A stretch of DNA of 64,000 nt from assembly GCA_964369385.1 (NCBI GenBank), contig CAYJEY010000003.1, positions 62,001 through 126,000 on the forward strand, in the 5' to 3' direction. This stretch comes from CALVGQ01 sp964369385 (GTDB lineage Bacteria; Bacillota_I; Bacilli_A; Erysipelotrichales; Erysipelotrichaceae). This document shows, piece after piece, positions 27,746 through 36,037 of the stretch; within the stretch, counting starts at the first letter, position 1, and each line of letters begins with the position of its first letter. The notes under the pieces were generated by a model. That model was not told the DNA's origin and made no database searches. It saw only the letters and a list, made by a program, of their open reading frames with translations. The position numbers and the translations under genes are program-made.

Positions 27746-28126
27746 ATGAAAAAATTAGTTAAAGTAGCATTAGCATCACTGTTAGCACTAGCGTTATTTG
27801 TAGTATCACCTGCAGCACACGGTAATCCAGAAATTACTGCAATTGAAGATCCAACAAATTTATGTGTATTACTTGATGGGAATGAACCAGCACTTCCAAG
27901 CACACTTACAGCTACTGTCGATGGTGTCGAAGTTGAAGTTGATGTTACTTGGCAATTACTTGGGGATACGCCATTCTCTACAACAACTGAAGGAACATAT
28001 TCATATCAAGCACTAGTTGATGTTACATACGATATTTCAAGTGATGTAAATCTACCAACTATAGATATTATCGTCATCGCTAACGGTAATGCTAAAATTG
28101 GTGGATGTGCACTGTGTGATCATTAG
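27746..28126 (+). CDS. Small secreted protein with Ig-like (Big_4-type) fold
   Basis: 126 residues. A classical Sec signal peptide (KK, then a hydrophobic core ending SPAAHG) suggests cleavage near residue 24-26. The mature part has the pattern GNEPALPSTLTATVDG...VDVTWQLL...TEGTYSYQALVD, which fits bacterial Ig-like group 4 domains found in secreted glycosidases and adhesins, here standing alone. It ends in GGCALCDH, with two cysteines close together and a third at NLCVLL; they could form disulphides or bind a metal. No anchor is present. Strong promoter, AAAGGAG ribosome site and own terminator suggest high expression. It lies directly before an XRE-TPR regulator. Function unknown. Confidence 0.7.
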   Translation: MKKLVKVALASLLALALFVVSPAAHGNPEITAIEDPTNLCVLLDGNEPALPSTLTATVDGVEVEVDVTWQLLGDTPFSTTTEGTYSYQALVDVTYDISSDVNLPTIDIIVIANGNAKIGGCALCDH

Positions 28127-28140
28127 AATGAAATTCATGA

Positions 28141-28163
28141 AATGCCTCTCATTGAGAGGCATT
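28141..28163 (+). terminator. Hairpin terminator after the secreted protein gene
   Basis: AATGCCTCTC / GAGAGGCATT perfect 10-bp stem with a three-base loop; the T tail is weak (TATACTGGTTTT), so it may also protect the mRNA 3' end. Confidence 0.7.
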
Positions 28164-28331
28164 ATACTGGTTTTATATATGATGCTCGTTGTATAATTTT
28201 TATCGAATTAGTTGAATAATAAAATGATATAAATAATTTGAATCGTTTTATGTAATTATTTTGTAACTGACGAATTATATAATTTAAAGTAAGAAATACT
28301 TGATTTCTTTATGAAGATAGGGGAGTTTTAA

Positions 28332-29558
28332 ATGAAAGAGAATCAATTAGGAGCATTTTTAAAAGCAACACGTATTTATAATGAAATAAATAAAAAGGAG
28401 ATTTCAGATTACTGTGGAATCTCTGTAACATTTATAACAAAAGTAGAACAAGAGAAAGGTTTCGTGAGTGTTAGTGAGGATACACTTGACCTTTGGTTAG
28501 AATGTTTAGGAACTTCTTATCACTATAACTTAGAAACTGTAAGCATTCTGGACAATGTTAAAGAATTCTACAACCGATTTATAGATGGTGACTATGAATC
28601 CATGAAGATAATATATGATAAGATATGCCAAGATAGTATTACTACTAATTGTGCATTTGCAGAATACTTGCTTTTGAAATTTGGATATGAATTGATTGTT
28701 ACATGCGATAAAAACGAGTGTGATTTGTACTACAAAATCATAAAGGAAATTTATGAGCACTATACTAGTGATTTATTACAAGTATACCACTTAATGACTG
28801 CGATATATCTTCGTGATTTTTATCCTGATGAAGTTAATAAAGTGTTCACTGATTTACAATGTGCTATGCAAGTCTGTACTGAAGATAAAGTTATGGGGAT
28901 GATTTATTTTCAAAGAGGGAATATTAATATTCGCCTAGGAAACTATATTGCTGCACTTGAAGATACACGTAAAGCTAAAGAATTGTTCCAGTCGACGCAT
29001 AACTTCACAAGGACAGCTGCAGCGCTTATGCACATGGGAATTATTTACCTACATTTAAAAGATTATAATTATGCGATTAAAATGTATGATGAGTCTATAA
29101 TAATTGCAACTAAAATGAACTGTACAAACTTGCTTGCCTTGAATCATGCAAACATTGCTTGGGCTAATATATTGACTAAGAAGTATAATTTGGTACATAG
29201 TAGTGTTGTTGAATCATTAAAGAATGGGCATAAAGTACGTGGAGTATTCGTCAACTGTGCATATGCATTCTATAAGTTAGGGGATAAAGTTAATAGTAAT
29301 CTTTGGGTGGAAAAAGGTTTAAAAGAGTGCAAAACTAAGAATGTGTACTATCAGTTTTTGAAGGCAATAAAAGACTTTAATAATAAACCTGATAAGAAGG
29401 TAGAAGTACTTGAGAAGTTAATTGTTCGATTAGAGACTAAAGAAGAATATTATTTTGAGATACTCGTATTATTGTACAATGAAGTTGTTGAAGCAAAACT
29501 TGATATGGACAAGCACCATGAAGCTGTGGCGTACTTGAAAAGATTGGTTGAACTTTAA
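28332..29558 (+). CDS. XRE-type DNA-binding protein with TPR repeats (RNPP/Rgg-like architecture)
   Basis: 408 residues. Residues about 5-60 form a helix-turn-helix (LGAFLKATR...KEISDYCGISVTFITKVEQ). The rest is helical, with recognisable TPR-like units around residues 190-290 (GNYIAALEDTRKAKELF, KDYNYAIKMYDESIIIA). This architecture is that of RNPP/Rgg regulators (PlcR, NprR, Rgg), many of which bind short exported peptides. The gene is alone, downstream of the small secreted protein and preceded by an AT-rich gap with no clear promoter (a TATAAT at 28278-28283 lacks a -35). A link to the secreted protein is an inference from position. Confidence 0.75.
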   Translation: MKENQLGAFLKATRIYNEINKKEISDYCGISVTFITKVEQEKGFVSVSEDTLDLWLECLGTSYHYNLETVSILDNVKEFYNRFIDGDYESMKIIYDKICQDSITTNCAFAEYLLLKFGYELIVTCDKNECDLYYKIIKEIYEHYTSDLLQVYHLMTAIYLRDFYPDEVNKVFTDLQCAMQVCTEDKVMGMIYFQRGNINIRLGNYIAALEDTRKAKELFQSTHNFTRTAAALMHMGIIYLHLKDYNYAIKMYDESIIIATKMNCTNLLALNHANIAWANILTKKYNLVHSSVVESLKNGHKVRGVFVNCAYAFYKLGDKVNSNLWVEKGLKECKTKNVYYQFLKAIKDFNNKPDKKVEVLEKLIVRLETKEEYYFEILVLLYNEVVEAKLDMDKHHEAVAYLKRLVEL

Positions 29559-29618
29559 TCCATTCTTCTGTTGCATTTTCTGCTGTTATTTGAGAAAATA
29601 AGAGGGTACGGAAGGTGA

Positions 29619-29954
29619 ATGTATATGGAAAAAAGATGTAATCTTGATATTAAGTCAATATTAGACACAGAGTTTCATGTTGATTATAAAGGCTACTCAC
29701 CATTAGAAGTAGATAAATTTTTGGATTTAGTTATTGAAGACTATCAGTTTTATGACGAACGTATTGCTGCAATGAATGAACAATATTTAATGCAGGAGCG
29801 TACGATTGCTTCTTTAAAGGCGAAAGTAATTGAGCTAGAAGGTAAGGCAAAAGTAATTGATGAGATGGACAGTTCGCAAGTGTCTAATTTAGATTTGTTG
29901 AAACGTATATCTAAGTTAGAAGAAATTGTCTACAAAACACACGAAGTAAAATAA
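29619..29954 (+). CDS. gpsB: Cell-division adaptor GpsB (DivIVA-domain protein)
   Basis: 111 residues. The N-terminal DivIVA-like domain has ILDTEFHVDYKGYSPLEVDKFLDLVIEDY, which binds membrane and penicillin-binding proteins; a coiled coil follows (residues about 45-75) and a short C-terminal trimerisation helix. Coordinates PBP1-type enzymes between elongation and division. The gpsB-rnpB order is the same as in Bacillus. Start is 29619 or the ATG at 29625. Confidence 0.93.
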   Translation: MYMEKRCNLDIKSILDTEFHVDYKGYSPLEVDKFLDLVIEDYQFYDERIAAMNEQYLMQERTIASLKAKVIELEGKAKVIDEMDSSQVSNLDLLKRISKLEEIVYKTHEVK

Positions 29955-30292
29955 TACACTCGGGTAATCGCTGACGTAAGTTAGAGGAAAGTCCATGCTC
30001 GCACAATCTGAGATGATTGTAGTGTTTGTGCTGATTGAAAAAATAAAATCTGGCAGGTTAAACTGACGGCTGAGTCAAACTCTAAGGGAAACTATGAGTA
30101 AGACCTTTAAAAGTGTCACAGTGACGTAGTCTAATCGGAAACGATTAGAGTGGAACGAGATAAACCCCGCAAGCGAGAAACCCAAATTTGGTAGGGGAAT
30201 TCGATGGAACGAAATGAAGTGAAGTTGGAGCAGAGATGCAGATAAATGGTTACCACCTTGTAAAAGGGACAGAACATGGCTTATAGAGTGTA
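29955..30292 (+). ncRNA. rnpB: RNase P RNA
   Basis: Catalytic RNA of RNase P, which trims the 5' leader of tRNAs. Conserved blocks are visible: GAGGAAAGTCC near the 5' end, the GGTAGGGGAA-like core region near 30190, and ACAGAACATGGCTTATAG near the 3' end. P1 is formed by TACACTC (29955-29961) pairing with GAGTGTA (30286-30292). About 338 nt, in the size range of Bacillus-type (class B) RNAs. The 5' end touches the gpsB stop codon, so either the promoter lies inside gpsB (TTGTCT and TAAAAT at 29926 and 29947 are candidates with a short 15-base spacer) or the RNA is processed from a gpsB transcript. Confidence 0.95.
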
Positions 30293-30295
30293 AAT

Positions 30296-30330
30296 GAAGG
30301 GAAGAGCATTGCTCTTCCTTTCATTTTTTA
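30296..30330 (+). terminator. Intrinsic terminator of rnpB
   Basis: GAAGGGAAGAGC / GCTCTTCCTTTC stem with an ATT loop, then ATTTTTT. Confidence 0.88.
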
Positions 30331-30336
30331 GATGGG

Positions 30337-30365
30337 TTTACATTTATAGATGTGATTGTTATAAT
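30337..30365 (+). promoter_or_regulatory. Promoter of rodZ-pgsA
   Basis: TTTACA, 17-base spacer, TATAAT. A second TATAAT lies at about 30375. Confidence 0.7.
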
Positions 30366-30394
30366 GTAGAGAGGTATAATAAAGGTGGATAAAG

Positions 30395-31306
30395 ATGAAA
30401 GATATTGGTTCAAAATTACGTGCTAGAAGAGAAGAATTAGGACTTAGTATTGAAGAGTTAAGTATTAAAACTAAAATCCAACCCCACTATTTAAGAGCAT
30501 TAGAAGAGGGGAACATTGAGTTTTTTAGTGATGATGTTTCTTATTTAAAATATTTTATGAGATTTTATTGTAAAGCTATTGAATTTGATTTTGAGGAAAT
30601 ACGCCCTGAATTTGATCAGCGCATTGCGAAATATCAAGATACTGTGGTTTTAAAGAAGGTAGAAGTAGATACACATCTTAAGAATTTGGTGAAGCAAAGA
30701 ATTAATGAATCAAATGCTTCTTTAAAATTAGAAAAAAAACGTATTGATTATTCATTGATAAGCTTTATCTTAGTCGTTATTGTCATTGTTGGGTGTGTTG
30801 TGTTTTTTTCGATTACATATGGTCCAGGGATTTTTGAGAGTTGGTTTGGAGGAAATGATAAGCCGATTGTAGAGGTGACTCCATTACCAAGTACAACGCC
30901 AAGTACAACTCCTGAGGCTACAGAAACACCAGAAGTTGTTTCTCCAGAAAATTTACCGTTGATTGTTACACCGGTAGAAAGTAACTATGGAAGATTCGAC
31001 ACTTATGAGTTAAGAGGGTGGAGTACAAACGAACTTGTTTCAATTCGCGTAGACTATGGTGTTGAAACTTGGATGCAAGTACTAATAGATGATGTGGTTA
31101 CGAATAATCCTGCATCAAAGATCTATCAAGCAGGAGAATCAATGGAAGTACTTCAAAATGCGACAGATGATTTAGTAATCACATTACATTTTGGAAAATT
31201 AAGTGGTAATGTGATTTATATTAATAATCAAGAATACACGTTAGCAGATGATGTAAAAGATATAACAGGGAGTCAACGGATTCACTTTATCTTAAAAGGA
31301 GAGTAA
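30395..31306 (+). CDS. rodZ: RodZ-like cell-shape protein (HTH-TM-extracellular)
   Basis: 303 residues. Cytoplasmic N-terminal helix-turn-helix (LRARREELGLSIEELSIKTKIQPHYLRALEEG), then one membrane helix (about residues 126-148), a Thr/Pro/Ser linker (PLPSTTPSTTPEATETPE) and an outer domain of the DUF4115 type. RodZ links MreB filaments to the membrane in rod-shaped cells. The rodZ-pgsA-recA order follows Bacillus ymfM-pgsA-cinA-recA, without cinA. Ends one base before pgsA. Confidence 0.88.
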   Translation: MKDIGSKLRARREELGLSIEELSIKTKIQPHYLRALEEGNIEFFSDDVSYLKYFMRFYCKAIEFDFEEIRPEFDQRIAKYQDTVVLKKVEVDTHLKNLVKQRINESNASLKLEKKRIDYSLISFILVVIVIVGCVVFFSITYGPGIFESWFGGNDKPIVEVTPLPSTTPSTTPEATETPEVVSPENLPLIVTPVESNYGRFDTYELRGWSTNELVSIRVDYGVETWMQVLIDDVVTNNPASKIYQAGESMEVLQNATDDLVITLHFGKLSGNVIYINNQEYTLADDVKDITGSQRIHFILKGE

Positions 31307-31307
31307 C

Positions 31308-31910
31308 ATGAACTTACCAAATAAATTGACAGTATTAAGAATATGTATGATTCCAATATTGATTTTAGTATATGTTTTCCCGTATGCACAATTTGATATC
31401 GACGTGATGGTTTTCCAAGTGGGGGGACCAGCAGGGATATCGTTATCATTAGTGAATTTAGTGGTCTTAGGAATTTTTATTGTAGCAAGTATCACTGACT
31501 ATGTGGATGGATACATTGCTAGAAAGTATAATCTTGTAACAACTTTTGGGAAGTTTATGGATCCAATCGCGGATAAATTACTTGTGAATACAATGTTTAT
31601 CTTATTTGCATCAGATGGACTTATTCCAGTATTGCCTGTATTGCTTATGATTGGACGAGATACATTAGTAGATGGTTGTCGTCTAATAGCGAGTAATTCG
31701 GGAGTTGTCGTTGCAGCTGGTTTTTTAGGAAAATTAAAAACAGTAATGCAAATGTTGACAGTCTCTTTAATTTTGTTGAACAACCTACCGTTTGAACTAT
31801 ATCGTATACCACTTACTGACTTTGCATTGTGGTTTACTACATTTGTGAGTGTAACGGGTGGAGTAGGATATTTTAATCAAGTAAAAGAGTTTATTTTTGA
31901 AAGTAAATAG
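31308..31910 (+). CDS. pgsA: CDP-diacylglycerol-glycerol-3-phosphate phosphatidyltransferase
   Basis: Makes phosphatidylglycerophosphate, the precursor of phosphatidylglycerol. 200-residue membrane protein with the CDP-alcohol phosphotransferase motif DYVDGYIARKYN...GKFMDPIADK. LPNKLTVLRI at the start is typical of PgsA. Confidence 0.95.
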   Translation: MNLPNKLTVLRICMIPILILVYVFPYAQFDIDVMVFQVGGPAGISLSLVNLVVLGIFIVASITDYVDGYIARKYNLVTTFGKFMDPIADKLLVNTMFILFASDGLIPVLPVLLMIGRDTLVDGCRLIASNSGVVVAAGFLGKLKTVMQMLTVSLILLNNLPFELYRIPLTDFALWFTTFVSVTGGVGYFNQVKEFIFESK

Positions 31911-31955
31911 GAAACTAGAGTTAATACAGTAAATAATAATTAGGAGGATGAAGTC

Positions 31956-32966
31956 ATGAGTGATAAAAGTAAAAAAGATAATCGTGATGCTTTATTACAA
32001 GAAGCATTAAAAACAATTGAAAAACAATATGGAAAAGGTTCGATAATGAAGTTGGGAGACCGTACAAGTGTAGATATTGATGCCATTAGTTCTGGTTCGA
32101 TTTCTGTTGATAATGCATTAGGTATAGGTGGATATCCAAAAGGAAGAATTATCGAAATTTATGGACCTGAATCTTCAGGGAAAACAACACTTGCGCTTCA
32201 TGCGATTGCCGAGTGTCAAAAAGCGGGAGGACGTGCAGCATTTATTGATGCAGAGAATGCGATTGATCCGACATATGCGAAAAACCTTGGAGTAAATATT
32301 GATGAGTTAATTTTATCTCAACCAGATTCTGGTGAACAAGCTTTGGAAATTACTGAATTATTAATTCGTAGTGGAGCAATTGACTTAATTGTAATTGACT
32401 CTGTTGCAGCACTTGTACCACAAGCTGAATTAGATGGTGAAATGTCAGATTCACAAGTGGGATTACAAGCTCGACTAATGTCGAAAGCGATGCGTAAGCT
32501 TGCGGGAGTGATGAATAAGAGTCTATGTACTGCTATCTTCATTAACCAATTACGTGAAAAAGTTGGAATCATGTTTGGGAATCCAGAAACTACTCCGGGT
32601 GGCCGTGCTCTAAAATTCTATTCGTCAATTCGTATTGATGTAAGAAAAGGAGAAGCCTTAAAAGTAGGAACTGATATTATTGGAAACAAAGTAAATGTTA
32701 AAATTGTTAAGAATAAAGTAGCTCCACCATTCAAAATTGCTCCAGTTGAAATTATGTATGGAGAAGGAATAAGTCATATTGGAGAAGTTATCACTTTAGG
32801 TGTCGATTTAGAAATCATCCAGAAGAGTGGGGCATGGTTTTCATATAATGGAGAAAAAATTGGACAAGGTCGTGATGCAGTTCGTCAGTTTTTGATCGCA
32901 AATCCAAATATGGATGAAGAAATTACAAATAAAATAAAAGAAAAATTATTTAACCGAGAGAAGTAA
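31956..32966 (+). CDS. recA: Recombinase A
   Basis: Strand-exchange protein and SOS co-protease. 336 residues with EKQYGKGSIMKLGD, Walker A GPESSGKTT, and INQLREKVGIMFGNPETTPGG (L2 region). GGAGG precedes the start. Only 46 bases separate it from pgsA, and no GAAC-N4-GTTC type LexA box is visible there, so SOS control is not evident at this spot. Confidence 0.98.
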   Translation: MSDKSKKDNRDALLQEALKTIEKQYGKGSIMKLGDRTSVDIDAISSGSISVDNALGIGGYPKGRIIEIYGPESSGKTTLALHAIAECQKAGGRAAFIDAENAIDPTYAKNLGVNIDELILSQPDSGEQALEITELLIRSGAIDLIVIDSVAALVPQAELDGEMSDSQVGLQARLMSKAMRKLAGVMNKSLCTAIFINQLREKVGIMFGNPETTPGGRALKFYSSIRIDVRKGEALKVGTDIIGNKVNVKIVKNKVAPPFKIAPVEIMYGEGISHIGEVITLGVDLEIIQKSGAWFSYNGEKIGQGRDAVRQFLIANPNMDEEITNKIKEKLFNREK

Positions 32967-32980
32967 ATCTCGGTTTTTTT
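32952..32980 (+). terminator. Intrinsic terminator overlapping the recA 3' end
   Basis: AACCGAGA / TCTCGGTT stem starting inside the last recA codons, followed by T7. Confidence 0.9.
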
Positions 32981-33019
32981 AATGGATATGTAAAAAAAAT
33001 AAGGAATTTGGTTTATTGC

Positions 33020-33048
33020 TTGTGAAAACGCTTAAAAAAAGGTATGAT
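33020..33048 (+). promoter_or_regulatory. Promoter of rny-ymdB
   Basis: TTGTGA, 17-base spacer, TATGAT, about 50 bases before rny. Confidence 0.65.
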
Positions 33049-33096
33049 ATAGAGGAGTAGTGAACTCAAAAGTAATACAGATGGAGGATATGAGAG

Positions 33097-34650
33097 ATGA
33101 ATGATGTTATTTCTTCCATTTTATTCGGTATAGGTGGATTTGTTGGTGGGATCGTAATTATGGTCGTCCTATCAAAGGTTGGACTAACTCGTGCAGAATT
33201 AAAGGCACAGACAATTTTAGCTGATGCAGAGCGTCAAGCTGAGACAAATGTCCGACAATCTGTTTTAGATGGTAAAAGTCAAGTATATGAATTGAAATTG
33301 GAAGCTGAAAAGGAAGTTAAGCAAAGAAGAAATGAAATCCAGGATATGGAAGCTAAACTAAATCGTCGCGAAGATAATTTAAATTATCGTGACGAAACTT
33401 TAAGTGAGAAAGAAAAACAACTTGACAATAAAAATCAAAAAGTGACTGAAAAGTTATCTGGACTGGAAAAAATGGAAACAGAACTACAAACAAAACTGAA
33501 TGGGCACATTGCAGAACTAGAAAGAGTTTCTTTAATGAGTGCATCTCAAGCAAAACAAGAATTAATGGAAGTACTTGAAAAAAGTATGGACAAAGAAGTT
33601 AGTGCATTTATCAAAGAAAAAGAAGATGAAGCGCGCATTCGTGCAGCTGAACAAGCTAGAGGTATTATTGCATTAGCAATTCAGCGTTATTCACAAGAAG
33701 AAACACAAGAACGTACAGTATCAGTAGTGGCATTACCTTCAGAAGAAATGAAGGGACGTATTATTGGTCGTGAAGGACGAAATATTAAAGCAATTGAACA
33801 AGCAACAGGAGTTGATTTGATCATTGATGATACACCTGAAGCAATCACAGTTAGTTGTTTTGATCCAATTCGTCGTGAAATTGCAAGATTAGCATTAGAA
33901 ACTTTAATTCGTGATGGTCGCATTCAACCAGGGCGTATTGAAGAGGTAGTAGTAAAAGTTACAAAAGAATTGAATGAAACGATGATGAAAGCAGGGGAGA
34001 ACGCAGTGTTCAAACTTGGAATTGGTCGTATTGATAAAGAATTAATTCGTTTATTAGGACGTCTAAAGTATCGTTATAGCTATGGACAAAATGTACTTGA
34101 CCATAGTATGGAAGTCGCGGCATTCGCAGGGATGATGGCAGCAGAGCTTGGATTAAATCAATCGCTTGCGAAACGTGCTGGATTATTACATGATATTGGA
34201 AAAGCAATTGACTTTGAACAAGATGGAAGTCATGTTGAGTTAGGTTATAAAGTTGCAAAAAAACATGGAGAAGATGTTGTTGTATTGAATGCAATTCAAT
34301 CTCACCATGGTGAAGTTGAGGCTACACACTTAATTTCAAATCTAGTTGCTGCGGCAGATGCGCTAAGTGCTGCGCGTCCAGGAGCTCGATATGAAAGTAT
34401 TGAAAATTACATCAATCGTCTTGAACAATTGGAAGCTATTGCAAATAACTTCCATGGTGTTTCTAAAACATTTGCAATTCAAGCAGGGCGTGAGATTCGT
34501 GTGTTAGTTGTTCCAGAACAAGTAGATGATGGTAAATGTCATAAAATGGCACGCGATATTCGCGACAAAATTGAGTCTGAATTAACATATCCTGGGCAAA
34601 TTAAGGTTACAGTTATTCGTGAAACTCGTGCTAATGAGGTAGCGAAATAA
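33097..34650 (+). CDS. rny: Ribonuclease Y
   Basis: Membrane-bound endoribonuclease that starts mRNA decay. 517 residues: one N-terminal membrane helix (residues about 5-24), a long coiled coil (about 30-200), a KH domain (MKGRIIGREGRNIKAIEQATGV) and an HD domain (AGLLHDIGKA, IQSHHGEVE). Full length. Two bases before ymdB, as in Bacillus (rny-ymdB). Confidence 0.97.
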   Translation: MNDVISSILFGIGGFVGGIVIMVVLSKVGLTRAELKAQTILADAERQAETNVRQSVLDGKSQVYELKLEAEKEVKQRRNEIQDMEAKLNRREDNLNYRDETLSEKEKQLDNKNQKVTEKLSGLEKMETELQTKLNGHIAELERVSLMSASQAKQELMEVLEKSMDKEVSAFIKEKEDEARIRAAEQARGIIALAIQRYSQEETQERTVSVVALPSEEMKGRIIGREGRNIKAIEQATGVDLIIDDTPEAITVSCFDPIRREIARLALETLIRDGRIQPGRIEEVVVKVTKELNETMMKAGENAVFKLGIGRIDKELIRLLGRLKYRYSYGQNVLDHSMEVAAFAGMMAAELGLNQSLAKRAGLLHDIGKAIDFEQDGSHVELGYKVAKKHGEDVVVLNAIQSHHGEVEATHLISNLVAAADALSAARPGARYESIENYINRLEQLEAIANNFHGVSKTFAIQAGREIRVLVVPEQVDDGKCHKMARDIRDKIESELTYPGQIKVTVIRETRANEVAK

Positions 34651-34651
34651 A

Positions 34652-35422
34652 ATGAATATTTTGTTTCTAGGAGATGTCGTTGGGAGTTCAGGTCGTCAAG
34701 CTGTATCGACACATCTTGAAGCACTGAAAAAACAATATCACATTGACTTAACAATTATTAATGGAGAAAATGCGGCGCATGGTAAGGGTATTACCAGCCG
34801 CATTTATCGTCAATTCATGGAGCTTGGTGTCGACGTTATCACAATGGGAAATCATACTTTCTCAAAAGGAGAGCTGTTGGATTTCATTAAGGATGCAGAT
34901 CGACTTGTAAGACCGATGAATTTGGCCCCAATGAATGTAGGACAAAGTGTGTGTATTCAAGAAGTATGTGGACTTCGAATTGGGATTGTAAATTTATGTG
35001 GACAAGTGTTTATGGATCGTATTGAACGAAGCCCATTTGAATGTATGGAAGAAGTACTTGAAAAATACGATGCTGATGTTTACTTTGTGGATTTTCATGG
35101 AGAAACAACGAGTGAAAAAATCACTTTTGCTTACGTATTCAAGGATTCATGTATTGGTGTTGTTGGCACACATACGCATGTACAAACTGCAGATGAACGT
35201 GTTATCGATGGTTGTGGATTTATTAGTGATGTTGGGATGTGTGGCGCATATGATAGTGTTCTAGGGCGTGATAAGGATGAAGTAATACGTTTAGTTGCTT
35301 ATCGCCAACCAACACGCTATACCATTGCAAAAGGTGATCCTATCCTGTGTGGGATAGTGATTCATGTAGATGAAAATACTAGACGAACAACACATATTGA
35401 AAGAATTCAGATCAGACCGTAA
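34652..35422 (+). CDS. ymdB: YmdB-family metallophosphoesterase
   Basis: 256 residues. Dinuclear metal site motifs: LFLGDVVGSSGR at the N-terminus, INGENAAHGKG, MGNHTFSK, DFHGETTSEK and GTHTHVQTADER. The family hydrolyses 2',3'-cyclic nucleotides, and in Bacillus YmdB affects biofilm and motility gene expression. Co-transcribed with rny and followed by spoVS, again as in Bacillus. Confidence 0.95.
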   Translation: MNILFLGDVVGSSGRQAVSTHLEALKKQYHIDLTIINGENAAHGKGITSRIYRQFMELGVDVITMGNHTFSKGELLDFIKDADRLVRPMNLAPMNVGQSVCIQEVCGLRIGIVNLCGQVFMDRIERSPFECMEEVLEKYDADVYFVDFHGETTSEKITFAYVFKDSCIGVVGTHTHVQTADERVIDGCGFISDVGMCGAYDSVLGRDKDEVIRLVAYRQPTRYTIAKGDPILCGIVIHVDENTRRTTHIERIQIRP

Positions 35423-35427
35423 TCATA

Positions 35428-35472
35428 AACTCCTTTCTATTGCCATAGGCTATATAGAAAGGGGTTCTTTTT
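35428..35472 (+). promoter_or_regulatory. Long hairpin enclosing the spoVS ribosome site
   Basis: AACTCCTTTCTAT (35428-35440) pairs with ATAGAAAGGGGTT (35454-35466) in 13 base pairs, one being G-U, and is followed by CTTTTT directly before the ATG at 35473. The stem contains the ribosome site AAAGGGG. It can act as the terminator of rny-ymdB and at the same time hide the spoVS start on read-through RNA. Confidence 0.75.
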
Positions 35473-35736
35473 ATGGAAATATTAAAAGTTTCAACAAAGT
35501 CAAATCCGAGTAGTGTTGCGGGTGCAATCTACAACTCACTAAAAGATACTTCAAAAATTGAAATAAACACAGTAGGTGCTGGTGCACTTAATCAAGCGAT
35601 TAAGGCAATTGCAATTTCACGAGGGTTTTTAGCACCAATCGGTATAGATTGTACATGCATTCCATCTTTCATGGATGTAGAAATAGATGGTTCTATAAGA
35701 ACTGCAATTAAAATTATTGTTGAAAAAATAGAATAG
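35473..35736 (+). CDS. spoVS: Stage V sporulation protein S (SpoVS)
   Basis: 87 residues, an Alba-like small protein with STKSNPSSVAGAIYNSL and the GAGALNQAIKAIAISRG nucleic-acid-binding-like core. In Bacillus it is needed at sporulation stage V, but homologues are common in bacteria that do not sporulate, so it does not prove sporulation here. Expression may be restricted by the hairpin over its ribosome site. Confidence 0.94.
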   Translation: MEILKVSTKSNPSSVAGAIYNSLKDTSKIEINTVGAGALNQAIKAIAISRGFLAPIGIDCTCIPSFMDVEIDGSIRTAIKIIVEKIE

Positions 35737-35745
35737 TGGTATAAT
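35717..35745 (+). promoter_or_regulatory. Promoter of the ferredoxin gene
   Basis: TTGTTG, 17-base spacer, TATAAT; the -35 lies inside the end of spoVS. Confidence 0.65.
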
Positions 35746-35770
35746 ATCCTTTGAAGAGGAGGAACTTAAA

Positions 35771-35944
35771 ATGCCAGTAAAAATTTCTTTAGATGCTTGT
35801 ATCGGATGTGGAGCATGCGTTGGAGTCTGTCCAGTGAGCGCTTTATCATTAAACGATGAAGGAAAAGCTATCGTTGATGAAGCGACTTGTATTGACTGCG
35901 GTGCTTGTGTAGGCACTTGTCCAGTTTCAGCAATCGAGTTATAA
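35771..35944 (+). CDS. Two [4Fe-4S] ferredoxin, 57 residues
   Basis: Short gene read directly from the sequence. Two CxxCxxCxxxCP clusters are complete: CIGCGACVGVCP and CIDCGACVGTCP, with the clostridial-type pseudo-twofold repeat. Carries electrons at low potential in anaerobic metabolism. GAGGAGGAAC precedes the ATG. It has its own promoter and terminator, between spoVS and the sugar island. It could supply electrons to radical-SAM enzymes such as the activase at 60157, but this is inference. Confidence 0.95.
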   Translation: MPVKISLDACIGCGACVGVCPVSALSLNDEGKAIVDEATCIDCGACVGTCPVSAIEL

Positions 35945-35947
35945 GAT

Positions 35948-35972
35948 AAAGGTCGAAAGACCTTTTTATTTT
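35948..35972 (+). terminator. Intrinsic terminator of the ferredoxin gene
   Basis: AAAGGTC / GACCTTT stem with a GAAA tetraloop and a T tail. Confidence 0.9.
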
Positions 35973-35981
35973 ACATATATC

Positions 35982-36015
35982 TTGACTACATAGTTATAAT
36001 GTTATAACATTATAA
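35982..36015 (+). promoter_or_regulatory. Promoter with palindromic operator upstream of the two-domain manA-like gene
   Basis: TTGACT (35982-35987), 17 bases, TAACAT (36005-36010). A perfect 22-bp palindrome of half-site TTATAATGTTA (35994-36015) covers the spacer and -10. A repressor there would block RNA polymerase. A 22-base block containing most of it (35990-36011) recurs exactly at 56229-56250 in the same place relative to another promoter. The GntR-family regulator encoded two genes on is the likely ligand. Confidence 0.8.
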
Positions 36016-36037
36016 TATCAATAAGAGGAGAAACTAG

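Noticed and set aside
31911..31955. SOS box before recA
   Set aside because: No GAAC-N4-GTTC type site can be found in the short gap between pgsA and recA.
33021..33036. Catabolite-repression-like site (TGAAAACGCTTAAA) at the rny promoter
   Set aside because: Two mismatches to the cre consensus, right half incomplete, and rny is not a catabolic gene; probably chance.
35473..35736. spoVS as proof of sporulation
   Set aside because: SpoVS-like proteins occur in many non-sporulating bacteria and no other sporulation gene is in the window.
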